NCBI GenBank assembly: GCA_013824055.1 | Contig: PNNE01000167.1 | Location: forward strand, 1-12,762 | Reading direction: 5' to 3' | Length of the DNA: 12,762 bases | DNA from: Rhodobacter sp. | GTDB lineage: Bacteria; Pseudomonadota; Alphaproteobacteria; Rhodobacterales; Rhodobacteraceae | Notes under the pieces: model-generated | Databases searched by the model: none | Seen by the model: the letters and a program-made list of their open reading frames with translations, nothing else | Told to the model about the DNA's origin: nothing | Made by a program: the position numbers and the translations under genes | Part shown: piece after piece, positions 1 to 6,722 of the stretch | How positions within the stretch are numbered: the stretch's first letter is position 1 | Layout of the letters: each line of letters begins with the position of its first letter

Positions 1-7
1 GATCCAG

Positions 8-36
8 TTGATGACTTTTCGGAAGATTAATATACC
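8..36 (+). promoter_or_regulatory. Candidate promoter of the LysR-type gene
   Basis: TTGATG at 8–13 and TATACC at 31–36 are separated by 17 bases and resemble a sigma-70 -35/-10 pair, matching 4 of 6 bases in each hexamer. Transcription would begin around 43, only a base or two before the ATG at 45. This agrees with the lack of a Shine-Dalgarno sequence ahead of that ATG and suggests a nearly leaderless message. The call rests on spacing and partial consensus only. Confidence 0.4.
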
Positions 37-44
37 GTTCGGTT

Positions 45-994
45 ATGAAGCTCAGCGAGGTGCACCTGATCCAGCTGTCCGCCGTGGTCAATGCCGGCAG
101 TGTCAGCAAGGGCGCTGCCGCCTGGGCGTATCTCAACCCGCATTGTCGCGGTCGCTGGCGCAGCTGGAAGCGCGCGTCGGCAAACCGCTCTTCATCCGGA
201 ACCGGCGTCCATTGCAGGCCACACCACTCGGGATGCAACTGGCGACACATGGCCACCGCATCCTCCTGGAAAGTCGCCGGGCGAGCGAAGCCGTGCAAAG
301 CCTGGTGCGCGGGACACGCGGACTGGTGCGGGTCGGCGGTGTGCCCTTCTTCATGGATGCAATGATCAGCAGGATCATCGCGTCATTCCAGAACCAGTAT
401 CCTGACGTTGATTTCCAGCAAAGCTATGGCAACCTGTCCGAGGTCGGCAATGGTTTGCGCGCGGATCAGCTTGACCTTGGAATCGTGCCTCTGGGAACGT
501 CGGGAGAGCCAGAGGGGCTTTCCTTCACGGCCATACTGGCCGCGCGCAACGTGGTCTGCTGCCGGGTCGGCCATCCGTTGCAGCAAAGCAAGCGAGTTTC
601 CACCGGCGACCTGGGGCACTATCCCTGGATTGCGCCGCTGCCCGGATCGCCACTTCTGGCTGACCTCTTCGCGATCCGGTCCTCGCTCGGCTCAGTCGAG
701 CTGAACATCCGCTACTCGGGCGGGTCGCTGCTGTCGGTGATCAACTACATGTCCGAGACAGATGCCCTTGCCATCCTGCCGTTTTCCGTCTGGTTTGCCG
801 AGCGCAAGCACAACCGCCTGGCCGTCCTTCCGGTCGACATTCCGCAGCCGCAACGAAACCTGGGCATCCTGCGTGTTCCAGGCCTTGCCACAAACCCGGC
901 CGCTGCCGCCTTTTCCAGTTTTGTCGTGCAGTCCTTCGAATCCATGCAGCAACTGATTCTGCGCCACGAGAACGCGGTCATCTGGCGGCGCTAG
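45..994 (+). pseudogene. LysR-type transcriptional regulator, frameshifted in the helix-turn-helix
   Basis: This is a LysR-family DNA-binding regulator: an N-terminal winged helix-turn-helix followed by a periplasmic-binding-protein-like effector domain. The N-terminus beginning at the ATG at 45 (MKLSEVHLIQLSAVVNAGS) reads to about 118. The family signature LGVSQPALSRSLAQLE and the rest of the protein are in another frame, which runs to the stop at 992–994. Restoring one C in the run near 118–119 gives GSVSKGAARLGVSQPALS, exactly the family's usual spacing, so one base is missing relative to an intact gene. The repaired protein would be about 316 residues, normal for LysR proteins. The effector domain (from about residue 90, for example RGLVRVGGVPFFMDAMI) shows no other lesion. 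An ORF that starts upstream in the second frame would lack the first recognition helix and begin with unrelated sequence. The target genes and inducer are unknown; no divergently transcribed partner lies in the window. Confidence 0.8.
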
Positions 995-1110
995 GGTCGA
1001 AGCCGTGCGGTGCGCCTTGAGGTATCCCCGGCGGGGCGCTCGAACCAGTGGCGCAGCCCCGCCTCGACGTCGATCATCACCGTCCTCGGGGGCGCGGCCT
1101 GCGCGGCCAT
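991..1110 (-). other. Unassigned 39-codon open frame in the scarred stretch 995–1390
   Basis: The 396 bases between the LysR stop and the tRNA hold no intact recognisable gene. Besides the integrase fragment, there is a minus-strand frame of 39 codons (ATG at 1110, TAG at 991–993) that includes VEAGLRHWFERPAGDTS. I do not recognise it and see no ribosome-binding site, so it may be leftover sequence fused at a deletion junction rather than a gene. Bases 1320–1390, between the integrase start and the tRNA 3' end, are noticeably richer in A/T and show nothing else I can name. Confidence 0.2.
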
Positions 1111-1319
1111 CCACCTGCAAGTTGTGCCTCTGCTGCGACCTTTGTCTGCAATGAGACTTTGACCACTGAGCCGGCCTTTTGATACCTGATGGCATCGCCG
1201 ACCGGGAAAGCAACAGTGGTTCCTTTGGCCTTCATGGCTACGTCCTTCGGGACGTGGAGGCGGAAGTAGCAGTTCCCGTTGATCACTTCTGGATTAGGCA
1301 TGGCATGACGCATCTGCAC
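1077..1319 (-). pseudogene. N-terminal remnant of a tyrosine-type integrase
   Basis: The minus-strand frame begins MQMRHAMPNPEV and contains NCYFRLHVPKDV, then VVKVSLQTKVAAEAQ. This pattern (aromatic-rich strand, R-x-x-VPKD, then VSLxTK-x-x-AEA) is the N-terminal region of many alphaproteobacterial phage and island integrases. Similarity fades after about residue 66 (near 1122), and the frame closes at 1077 after a proline/arginine-rich tail. An intact integrase has roughly 350–450 residues with a catalytic R...H-x-x-R...Y domain, none of which is present. The start lies about 70 bp from the 3' end of tRNA-Thr and points away from it, the expected arrangement for an element integrated at that tRNA. 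I infer a decayed or imprecisely deleted integrative element. The family call is from pattern memory, without a search. Confidence 0.6.
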
Positions 1320-1390
1320 GACCCATCTGCACTAATGGGCGGGACAAATCCAAAATGGACCAGATGCTTACGCAAAATCAAGGGGATAGA

Positions 1391-1465
<75 letters not shown>

Positions 1466-1483
1466 GCCGCTGGTGGGCGGGTG

Positions 1484-1510
1484 ATTAGACGCAATCGAAA
1501 CGGCGCGCAA
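1484..1510 (-). promoter_or_regulatory. Candidate promoter of tRNA-Thr
   Basis: On the minus strand TCTAAT (1489–1484) matches 5 of 6 bases of the -10 consensus and would place the transcription start near 1477, about 12 nt before the mature tRNA 5' end. An upstream TTGCGC (1510–1505) could be the -35 element, but its 15-base spacing is short. The -10 element is the better supported part. Confidence 0.3.
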
Positions 1511-1577
1511 GGGGGTAAGGGCGGGAATTCCGACCGTCTCTGGACCCATCCGCGCCCTTGGGGTAGAAGCCATCCTC

Positions 1578-1751
1578 ATGCGCAGCCCCTCGGACCCGCC
1601 CGTTCGCGAAAAGGCCCGGAAACCTGAGCGTCCCGCCAGCCGCGAAGACCGGCTGAAGGCGGCGCTCAAGGCCAACATGGCGCGGCGGAAAGCACAGGCA
1701 AGGGCTCGGACCGCCGAAGACGCGGACGGGCAAACCAAGGACGAGGAGTAG
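1578..1751 (+). CDS. Small basic protein of unknown function, directly upstream of murA
   Basis: This 57-residue open frame runs from ATG 1578 to TAG 1749–1751. It is strongly charged: after a proline-rich start it carries EDRLKAALKANMARRKAQAR, an amphipathic lysine/arginine-rich segment, and it ends in an acidic tail. It is presumably cytoplasmic, with no signal peptide or membrane segment. I recall similar short proteins with an R-LKAALKANMARRKAQAR core in front of murA in Rhodobacteraceae, but I know no function for them. Only five bases separate its stop from the murA ATG, and its 3' end (GAGGAG, 1743–1748) supplies the murA ribosome-binding site, so the two genes are probably translationally linked. 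Its own ribosome-binding site (GGTAGAAG) is weak. A nucleic-acid-binding role is only a guess from its charge. Confidence 0.7.
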   Translation: MRSPSDPPVREKARKPERPASREDRLKAALKANMARRKAQARARTAEDADGQTKDEE

Positions 1752-1756
1752 GGCAG

Positions 1757-3025
1757 ATGGATTCGATTCTGGTGCGCGGCAACGGGGCCTTGTCGGGGGC
1801 GATCCCGATCGCGGGGGCGAAGAACGCCTGCCTGACGCTGATGCCGGCCACGCTGCTGTCGGACGAACCGCTGACGCTGACCAATGCGCCGCGGCTTTCG
1901 GACATCCGCACGATGACCCAGCTTCTGCAATCCCTGGGCGCCGAGGTCGCCAGCCTGCAGGACGGGCTGGTGCTGGCGCTCTCCAGCCACTCGATCACCA
2001 ACTTCAAGGCCGACTACGACATCGTCCGCAAGATGCGCGCCTCGATCCTGGTGCTTGGTCCGATGCTGGCCCGCTATGGCCATGCCGTCGTGTCGCTGCC
2101 CGGCGGTTGTGCCATCGGGGCGCGGCCCGTCGACCTGCACCTCAAGGCGCTGGAGGCGATGGGGGCCGAGCTTGAGCTGCGCGACGGCTATGTCCATGCC
2201 AAGGCCCCGGGCGGGCGGCTGAAGGGCGCGGTGGTGGACTTCCCCTTCGTCTCGGTCGGTGCCACGGAAAACGCGCTGATGGCCGCGACCCTGGCCAAGG
2301 GCACCACCGTCATCAGGAACGCCGCGCGCGAGCCCGAGATCGTCGATCTGGCCCGCTGCCTGAAGAAGATGGGCGCGAAGATCGAGGGCGAGGGCACCTC
2401 GACCATCACCATCGAGGGCACCGACCGGCTGGGCGGCGCCACCCACCAGGTCGTCACCGACCGGATCGAGCTTGGCACCTACATGCTGGTCCCCGCGATC
2501 TGTGGCGGCGAGATCGAATGCATCGGCGGCACGCTGGACCTTGTCGGTGCCTTTGCCGAGAAACTGGACGCGGCGGGGGTTTCGGTGACGCAGACCAACC
2601 GGGGCCTGAAAGTGTCCCGCAAGAACGGTCGGGTCCGCGCCGTGGATGTGATGACCGAACCTTTCCCCGGCTTCCCGACCGACCTGCAGGCGCAGATGAT
2701 GGCGCTCTTGTGCACTGCCGAGGGGACCTCGGTGCTGGAAGAGAAGATTTTCGAGAACCGCTTCATGCATGCGCCTGAACTGATCCGGATGGGCGCAAGG
2801 ATCGAGGTTCACGGCGGCACCGCCACTGTCACCGGTGTCGAAAGGCTGAAGGGTGCGCCGGTGATGGCGACCGACCTGCGGGCCTCGGTCTCGCTGATCC
2901 TGGCGGGGCTGGCTGCCGAAGGCGAAACGGTCGTCTCGCGCGTCTACCATCTGGATCGCGGCTATGAGCGGGTGGAAGAGAAGCTGCGCGCCTGCGGGGC
3001 GCATATCGAGCGGATCAGCGCATGA
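1757..3025 (+). CDS. murA: UDP-N-acetylglucosamine 1-carboxyvinyltransferase (MurA)
   Basis: MurA transfers enolpyruvate from phosphoenolpyruvate to the 3'-OH of UDP-GlcNAc, the first committed step of cytoplasmic peptidoglycan precursor synthesis. The 422-residue protein has the usual length and the key residues: K22-N23 in GAKNACL, the catalytic loop PGGCAIGARPVDLH with the fosfomycin-target cysteine at C118, R91 in the substrate-binding segment, the catalytic aspartate D309 in FPTDLQAQ, and R401 in LDRGYE. Having Cys rather than Asp in the loop predicts fosfomycin sensitivity at the target level. The start at 1757 is preceded by GAGGAG at 1743–1748. The stop overlaps the next start as ATGA (3022–3025), indicating translational coupling with the DUF2948 gene. 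Confidence 0.97.
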   Translation: MDSILVRGNGALSGAIPIAGAKNACLTLMPATLLSDEPLTLTNAPRLSDIRTMTQLLQSLGAEVASLQDGLVLALSSHSITNFKADYDIVRKMRASILVLGPMLARYGHAVVSLPGGCAIGARPVDLHLKALEAMGAELELRDGYVHAKAPGGRLKGAVVDFPFVSVGATENALMAATLAKGTTVIRNAAREPEIVDLARCLKKMGAKIEGEGTSTITIEGTDRLGGATHQVVTDRIELGTYMLVPAICGGEIECIGGTLDLVGAFAEKLDAAGVSVTQTNRGLKVSRKNGRVRAVDVMTEPFPGFPTDLQAQMMALLCTAEGTSVLEEKIFENRFMHAPELIRMGARIEVHGGTATVTGVERLKGAPVMATDLRASVSLILAGLAAEGETVVSRVYHLDRGYERVEEKLRACGAHIERISA

Positions 3026-3495
3026 CCGACGCCCGGTTTCAGGACGGCGGCGAAGAGCCGCTGCGGCTGGTGGCCCAGGATGCCGATGACCTGAACGTCT
3101 TCTCGACGCTGGTCCAGGACGCCGTCTTTCCGGTGACCGAACTGAAGTTCGACGCCAAGCGGCACCGCTTCGCCATTCTGCTCAACCGCTTTCGCTGGGA
3201 AGACCGGGCCGAGGCTGAACGCGTGGGCCGCGCCTATGAACGGGTCCGTTCGGTGCTGGTGGTCGAGGATGTGCGAAAAGTGCAATCCTTTGGCTTTGAT
3301 CGGGGCGACAAGGACCTTGTCTTGTCGCTTTTGTCCATGTCGTTCGAACCGGGGCAGGACGGCACCGGCCGCCTGACGCTGGTGCTGGCGGGCGACGGGG
3401 CCATCGCGCTGGACGTCGAGGCGCTGGAGGTCCGGCTGGACGACGTGACCCGACCCTACCGCGCGCCCTCGGGCAAGGTTCCGCGCCACGAGTGA
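3022..3495 (+). CDS. DUF2948 family protein
   Basis: This 157-residue protein of unknown function matches the alphaproteobacterial DUF2948 family: it starts by listing D-A-D-DLNVFSTLVQDAVF, then has FDAKRHRFAILLNRFRWE near residues 43–60 and a C-terminal LDVEALEVRLDDVTRPY. No signal peptide, transmembrane segment or obvious catalytic motif is visible, so it is probably a soluble cytoplasmic protein. It overlaps murA by four bases (ATGA) and is followed eight bases after its stop by a paired palindrome that probably ends or attenuates the transcript. Its conserved position between murA and hisD is the only clue to its role. I do not assign a function. Confidence 0.85.
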   Translation: MTDARFQDGGEEPLRLVAQDADDLNVFSTLVQDAVFPVTELKFDAKRHRFAILLNRFRWEDRAEAERVGRAYERVRSVLVVEDVRKVQSFGFDRGDKDLVLSLLSMSFEPGQDGTGRLTLVLAGDGAIALDVEALEVRLDDVTRPYRAPSGKVPRHE

Positions 3496-3503
3496 AGGGG
3501 GCC

Positions 3504-3545
3504 AAATTCCTTCGAAGGAATTTGCAAAAGTCTTCGAAGACTTTT
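3504..3545. repeat. Two adjacent perfect 20-bp palindromes (probable terminator or dispersed repeat)
   Basis: AAATTCCTTCGAAGGAATTT (3504–3523) and AAAAGTCTTCGAAGACTTTT (3526–3545) are each perfectly self-complementary, share the core CTTCGAAG, and are separated by two bases. Partly complementary G/C flanks (GGCC before, GGCGCC after) could close a larger structure. The pair lies between DUF2948 and hisD. It is A/T-rich against a high-GC background and resembles intergenic repeats that I recall from Rhodobacteraceae. Each arm could fold in RNA and act as a terminator or attenuator on either strand. Confidence 0.75.
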
Positions 3546-3560
3546 GGCGCCCTTCTCCAG

Positions 3561-3596
3561 CCTTGAGCCTGGCCTTGAGCCTGGCCTTGAGCCCGG
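3561..3596 (+). repeat. Three tandem copies of a 12-bp unit
   Basis: The unit CCTTGAGCCTGG occurs at 3561–3572 and 3573–3584, with a third copy at 3585–3596 differing by one base (CCTTGAGCCCGG). It sits in the hisD leader, 43 bases before the ATG. Because 12 is a multiple of three, gain or loss of units would not shift frame: read in the hisD frame it encodes repeats of Leu-Glu-Pro-Gly. Confidence 0.85.
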
Positions 3597-3639
3597 CCTC
3601 GGCCCGCGCTATCTGCTCTTCGACCAGCCGGAGGCCCCG

Positions 3640-4937
3640 ATGCCCGTCTTCCTGAACACCGCCGACGCTGGCTTCGAAGCCGCCTTCCAGGCCCTGCTTG
3701 GCCAGAAGCGCGAGGAGGCCGAGGATGTCGACCAGGCCGTCGCGCAGATCATCGCGGATGTCCGCGCCCGGGGCGATGCAGCGGTCATCGACCTGACCGC
3801 CCGCTTCGACCGGCTGGTGCTGACGCCGCGCACGCTTGCCTTCACCCCGGCCGAGATCGAGGCCGAAATCGCCAAGGTCCCACCCGAGGAGCGCGCCGCG
3901 CTGGAACTGGCTGCCACCCGCATCCGCGCCTACCACGAACGCCAGAAGCCGCAGGACGAAAGCTGGACCGACGCCATCGGCGCCACGCTTGGCTGGCGCT
4001 GGACGCCGGTATCGGCTGCGGGGCTTTACGTCCCCGGCGGCACCGCCTCCTATCCGTCCAGCGTGCTGATGAACGCGATCCCCGCCAAGGTCGCCGGGGT
4101 CAAGCGCCTGGTCATTGCCTGCCCGACGCCCGACGGCAAGGTGAACCCGCTTGTCCTCTTGGCCGCCCGGATCGCGTCGACCTGATCTACCGCATCGGCG
4201 GGGCGCAGGCCGTGGCCGCTCTGGCCTATGGCACGCAGACCATCGAGGCCGTCGACAAGATCACCGGCCCCGGCAACGCCTTCGTCGCCGCCGCCAAGCG
4301 CCGGGTCTTCGGGCGCGTGGGCATCGACATGATCGCCGGCCCGTCCGAGATCCTGGTGATCGCCGACGCCGACAACGATCCCGACTGGATCGCGCTTGAC
4401 CTCTTGTCCCAGGCCGAACACGACGAAAGCGCGCAGTCGATCCTGATCACGACCAGCGCGGGTTTCGGGCGGGCTGTCGCGGATGCCGTGGCAAAGCGCC
4501 TTGCAACCCTGGAAAGGCGCGCCATCGCCGGGGCCTCCTGGGCGCAGAACGGCGCGGTGATCGTCGCGCGCGACCTCGCCGAAGCCGCCAGCCTGTCGAA
4601 CCGCGTCGCCCCCGAACACCTGGAGCTTTGCGTCGCCGACCCGGATGCCCTTGCGCAAGAGATCACCCATGCCGGTGCGATCTTCCTGGGCCAGTACACG
4701 CCCGAGGCCATCGGTGACTATATTGGCGGGCCGAACCACGTTCTGCCCACCGCCCGCTCGGCCCGCTTTTCCTCTGGGCTTTCGGTGCTTGATTTCATGA
4801 AGCGCACGACGCTGGCCAAGATGACGCCCGAAGCGCTGAAAGCCATCGGTCCCGCCGCCGAGCGGCTGGCCAGGTCGGAAAGCCTTGAAGCGCATGGATT
4901 AAGCGTCCGCGCGCGTCTGGACCGGCTGAACCGGTAG
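3640..4937 (+). pseudogene. hisD: Histidinol dehydrogenase, split by a frameshift
   Basis: HisD is the zinc enzyme that makes histidine from L-histidinol in two NAD-dependent oxidations. The start ATG 3640 has GGAGG at 3630–3634. The first frame carries YVPGGTASYPSSVLMNAIPAKVAG and VNPLVLLAARIA, then hits TGA at 4183–4185. The family sequence resumes at once in another frame with VDLIYRIGGAQAVAALAYGT and runs to 4937. That part has ITGPGN, the zinc ligands in SQAEHDES, the catalytic Glu-His in APEHLEL, IGGPNHVLPT and the C-terminal EAHGLSVRARL. An intact family member reads R-I-A-G-V-D at the junction (4171–4181), so four bases are probably missing, or one base if the Gly is absent. Repaired, the product would be about 433 residues, the normal length. 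All active-site residues are conserved, pointing to a very recent loss or a sequencing error. A programmed shift is unlikely, as no slippery site is seen. Confidence 0.93.
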
Positions 4938-5027
4938 TGCGGCCGGGCGGGCGGCAGGCCGCAACCGGCGGGCTTGCCCGTGCCTCGGCCCTGGGGCAGG
5001 ATCGGACAACCACATCCGGAGGCCGCG

Positions 5028-5675
5028 ATGCCGACGCTCTACTATTCCCGCAACCCGAATCCGCGTCTGGCCGTGGCCGTGGCACGCTATCTCGATGCGC
5101 CGATCCGCCTGGAATGGGCCGCCCCCTTCCACCCCGACCAGGCAGCGCGCTTCCGCGCGCTGAACCCCACCCGGCGCATCCCGATCCTGGTCGAGGACGA
5201 CGGCGCGGCGCTGTGGGAGGCCGACGCCATCGCCTGCCGCCTGGCGCAGTTGGTGGGCTCCGACTTCTGGCGCCAGGGCCGCGACCAGCCGGACATGATC
5301 CGCTGGCTGAGTTGGGGCAAGGGCGCCTTCGTGCAGGCCTGCGATACGGTGCAGTTCGAGCTTGGAACCAAGCGGCGCTATCACCGCCATCTCGCCCCGG
5401 ACCAGACCCTGATCGCCGAGGGCCTCGCCCGGTTCCACGAGGCGGCGGCGATCCTTGACCGGCAGCTGGATGGCCGCGACTGGCTGTGCGGCGCCACGCC
5501 CTGCCACGCCGATTTCCGCATGGCGACCTTCCTGCCCTTCAACGACATCATGCGCCTGCCGCTCGCGGATTATCCGGCGCTGAACGCCTGGTACGACCGG
5601 CTGACCGCCATTCCGGCCTGGGCCGACCCGTTCGACGGCCTCGACGCCCCCGACCTGCCGCCCATCCCCGCTTGA
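5028..5675 (+). CDS. Glutathione S-transferase family protein
   Basis: This 215-residue cytoplasmic protein has the two-domain glutathione S-transferase layout. The N-terminal thioredoxin-like domain (about residues 1–78) shows MPTLYYSRNPN, the cis-proline region NPTRRIPIL at 46–54 and the glutathione-contacting acidic turn LWEADAI at 62–68. The helical domain holds the fold-conserved GATPCHADFRMA (155–166), with the Asp of the N-capping box, and ends with YPALNAWYDRLTAIPAW. The ATG at 5028 is chosen over upstream starts because GGAGG lies at 5018–5022 and the usual fold starts there. It is about 90 bp after hisD and 51 bp before the UPF0262 gene. Substrates cannot be told from sequence; detoxification of electrophiles by glutathione conjugation is the common role. 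In the Rhodobacteraceae order I remember, hisD is followed directly by the UPF0262 gene, so this may be an insertion. Confidence 0.88.
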   Translation: MPTLYYSRNPNPRLAVAVARYLDAPIRLEWAAPFHPDQAARFRALNPTRRIPILVEDDGAALWEADAIACRLAQLVGSDFWRQGRDQPDMIRWLSWGKGAFVQACDTVQFELGTKRRYHRHLAPDQTLIAEGLARFHEAAAILDRQLDGRDWLCGATPCHADFRMATFLPFNDIMRLPLADYPALNAWYDRLTAIPAWADPFDGLDAPDLPPIPA

Positions 5676-5726
5676 CCCAAGCCCCCCCGGCATTGCATCA
5701 CGGGCGCCAGCCCCCGGGGACCAGAC

Positions 5727-6203
5727 ATGAACCGCATTTGCCAGATCGACATCGACGAAAAGGGCCTGGCACGCCCCACACCCGAGATCGAACAGGAACG
5801 CCGCGTCGCGATCTTCGACCTTCTGGAGGAGAATTCCTTCATTCCCGCCCGCCGACCCGACCGCGAGATGCCCGAAGGCCCCTACCGCGTGCTGCTGTCG
5901 ATCCGCGAGGGGCGGCTTGTCTTCGACATCGCCACCGAAACCGGCGACAAGGCGGCCGAGTTCCACCTCTCGCTTGGGCCGTTTCGCCAGGTGGTGAAGG
6001 ACTACTTCCAGATCTGCGAAAGCTACTTCGATGCGGTGAAACGCCTGCCGCCCAGTCAGATCGAGGCGATCGACATGGCCCGGCGCGGCATCCACAACGA
6101 GGGCGCGCGGGTCCTGCGCGACCGGCTGGAGGGCAAGGCCGAGGTCGACACCGACACCGCGCGCCGGCTTTTCACCCTGATCTGCGTCCTGCACTGGGGC
6201 TGA
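5727..6203 (+). CDS. UPF0262 family protein
   Basis: This 158-residue soluble protein matches the alphaproteobacterial UPF0262 family. It begins NRICQIDIDE and continues with ERRVAIFDLLEENSF near residues 24–38, EGPYRVLLSIREGRLVFDI near 50–68, the segment EFHLSLGPFRQVVKDYFQIC, and the C-terminal IEAIDMARRGIHNEGA and RRLFTLICVLHWG. Its function is not known. No membrane segment or catalytic motif is evident. The ATG at 5727 is preceded by a G-rich stretch (GGGGA, 5716–5720) that can serve as a ribosome-binding site. The stop at 6201–6203 lies two bases before the likely start of the phosphatase gene, so the two are almost certainly co-translated, as in related genomes that I recall. Confidence 0.88.
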   Translation: MNRICQIDIDEKGLARPTPEIEQERRVAIFDLLEENSFIPARRPDREMPEGPYRVLLSIREGRLVFDIATETGDKAAEFHLSLGPFRQVVKDYFQICESYFDAVKRLPPSQIEAIDMARRGIHNEGARVLRDRLEGKAEVDTDTARRLFTLICVLHWG

Positions 6204-6205
6204 CG

Positions 6206-6679
6206 TTGGGCGATTTCCCTCAGTCGGTGCTGTTCTGCTGTGACCACAACGCCGTGCGGTCCCCGATGGCCGAGGGCCTGATGAAGCAGATGTACGGCCA
6301 GCGCGCCTATGTGCAGTCCGCCGGGGTCAAGAACGACATGGAGATCGACGGCTTTTCCGTCGCGGTCTGCCAGGAGCTGGGGATCGAGCTTTCCCGCCAC
6401 CGCTCCCGCTCCTTTGACGAGATGCAGGATTGGGGCGACGACCTCAGCCAGTTCGACCTGATCATCGCGCTTTCCCCCGCCAGCCAGCGCATGGCGCTGG
6501 AACTGACGCGCTTTCACCACCTGGATATCGAGTACTGGCCGATCCTCGACCCCACCGGGTTGGGCGAGACGCGCGAGGCGAAGCTTGCGGCCTATCGGCA
6601 GGCGCGCGACCAGATCAGGACGCGGATTCTGGACCGGTTCGGGCCGCCGACAGAAATCCCGCCGACGAACCCCCCCTGA
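6206..6679 (+). CDS. Low-molecular-weight protein tyrosine phosphatase family protein
   Basis: The protein has the family's phosphate-binding loop near its N-terminus: CDHNAVRSPMAEG, i.e. C-x5-R-S with C12 as nucleophile and R18, and the general-acid aspartate D115 in ILDPTGLGE. It should hydrolyse phosphotyrosine or similar phosphoesters in the cytoplasm. Relatives at this locus are sometimes labelled arsenate reductase, but the loop alone does not decide this. No ATG lies before the loop. The best start is TTG at 6206, two bases after the UPF0262 stop, giving 157 residues; coupling to the upstream gene would help initiation. An upstream CTG (6200) is possible. The C-terminus ends in a short proline-rich tail after ILDRFG. 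In the gene order I recall, infA follows; here the cluster stops and a convergent gene follows. Confidence 0.88.
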   Translation: MGDFPQSVLFCCDHNAVRSPMAEGLMKQMYGQRAYVQSAGVKNDMEIDGFSVAVCQELGIELSRHRSRSFDEMQDWGDDLSQFDLIIALSPASQRMALELTRFHHLDIEYWPILDPTGLGETREAKLAAYRQARDQIRTRILDRFGPPTEIPPTNPP

Positions 6680-6694
6680 CCGCAATGCGCAGGC

Positions 6695-6722
6695 GTAAGG
6701 TGGGCGGTATCGCCCACCCTAC
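6695..6722. terminator. Bidirectional hairpin between convergent genes
   Basis: GTAAGGTGGGCG (6695–6706) pairs with CGCCCACCCTAC (6711–6722) around a GTAT loop: 12 positions with one mismatch. It lies 15 bases after the phosphatase stop and overlaps the last codon of the HxlR gene from the other side, so it can serve both transcripts. No long T-run follows on either strand, so it may be Rho-assisted or a dispersed palindromic repeat. Confidence 0.6.

Noticed and set aside
3561..3596. CRISPR-like array
   Set aside because: The units are 12 bp, directly abutting and without spacers.
4168..4188. Programmed ribosomal frameshift in hisD
   Set aside because: No slippery heptamer or following structure is evident, HisD is not known to need one, and alignment suggests missing bases.
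4939..4962. GCGGCC/GGCCGC hairpin after hisD as a terminator
   Set aside because: The six-bp stem has a 12-base loop and no T-run; such pairs are expected by chance in G/C-rich sequence.
4899..6194. 431-codon minus-strand open frame opposite the GST and UPF0262 genes
   Set aside because: It covers two convincing plus-strand genes with ribosome-binding sites and has no recognisable domain.
6206..6679. Arsenate reductase with an ars operon
   Set aside because: The C-x5-R and DPTG motifs fit the phosphatase family and no ars genes or ArsR-type regulator are nearby.
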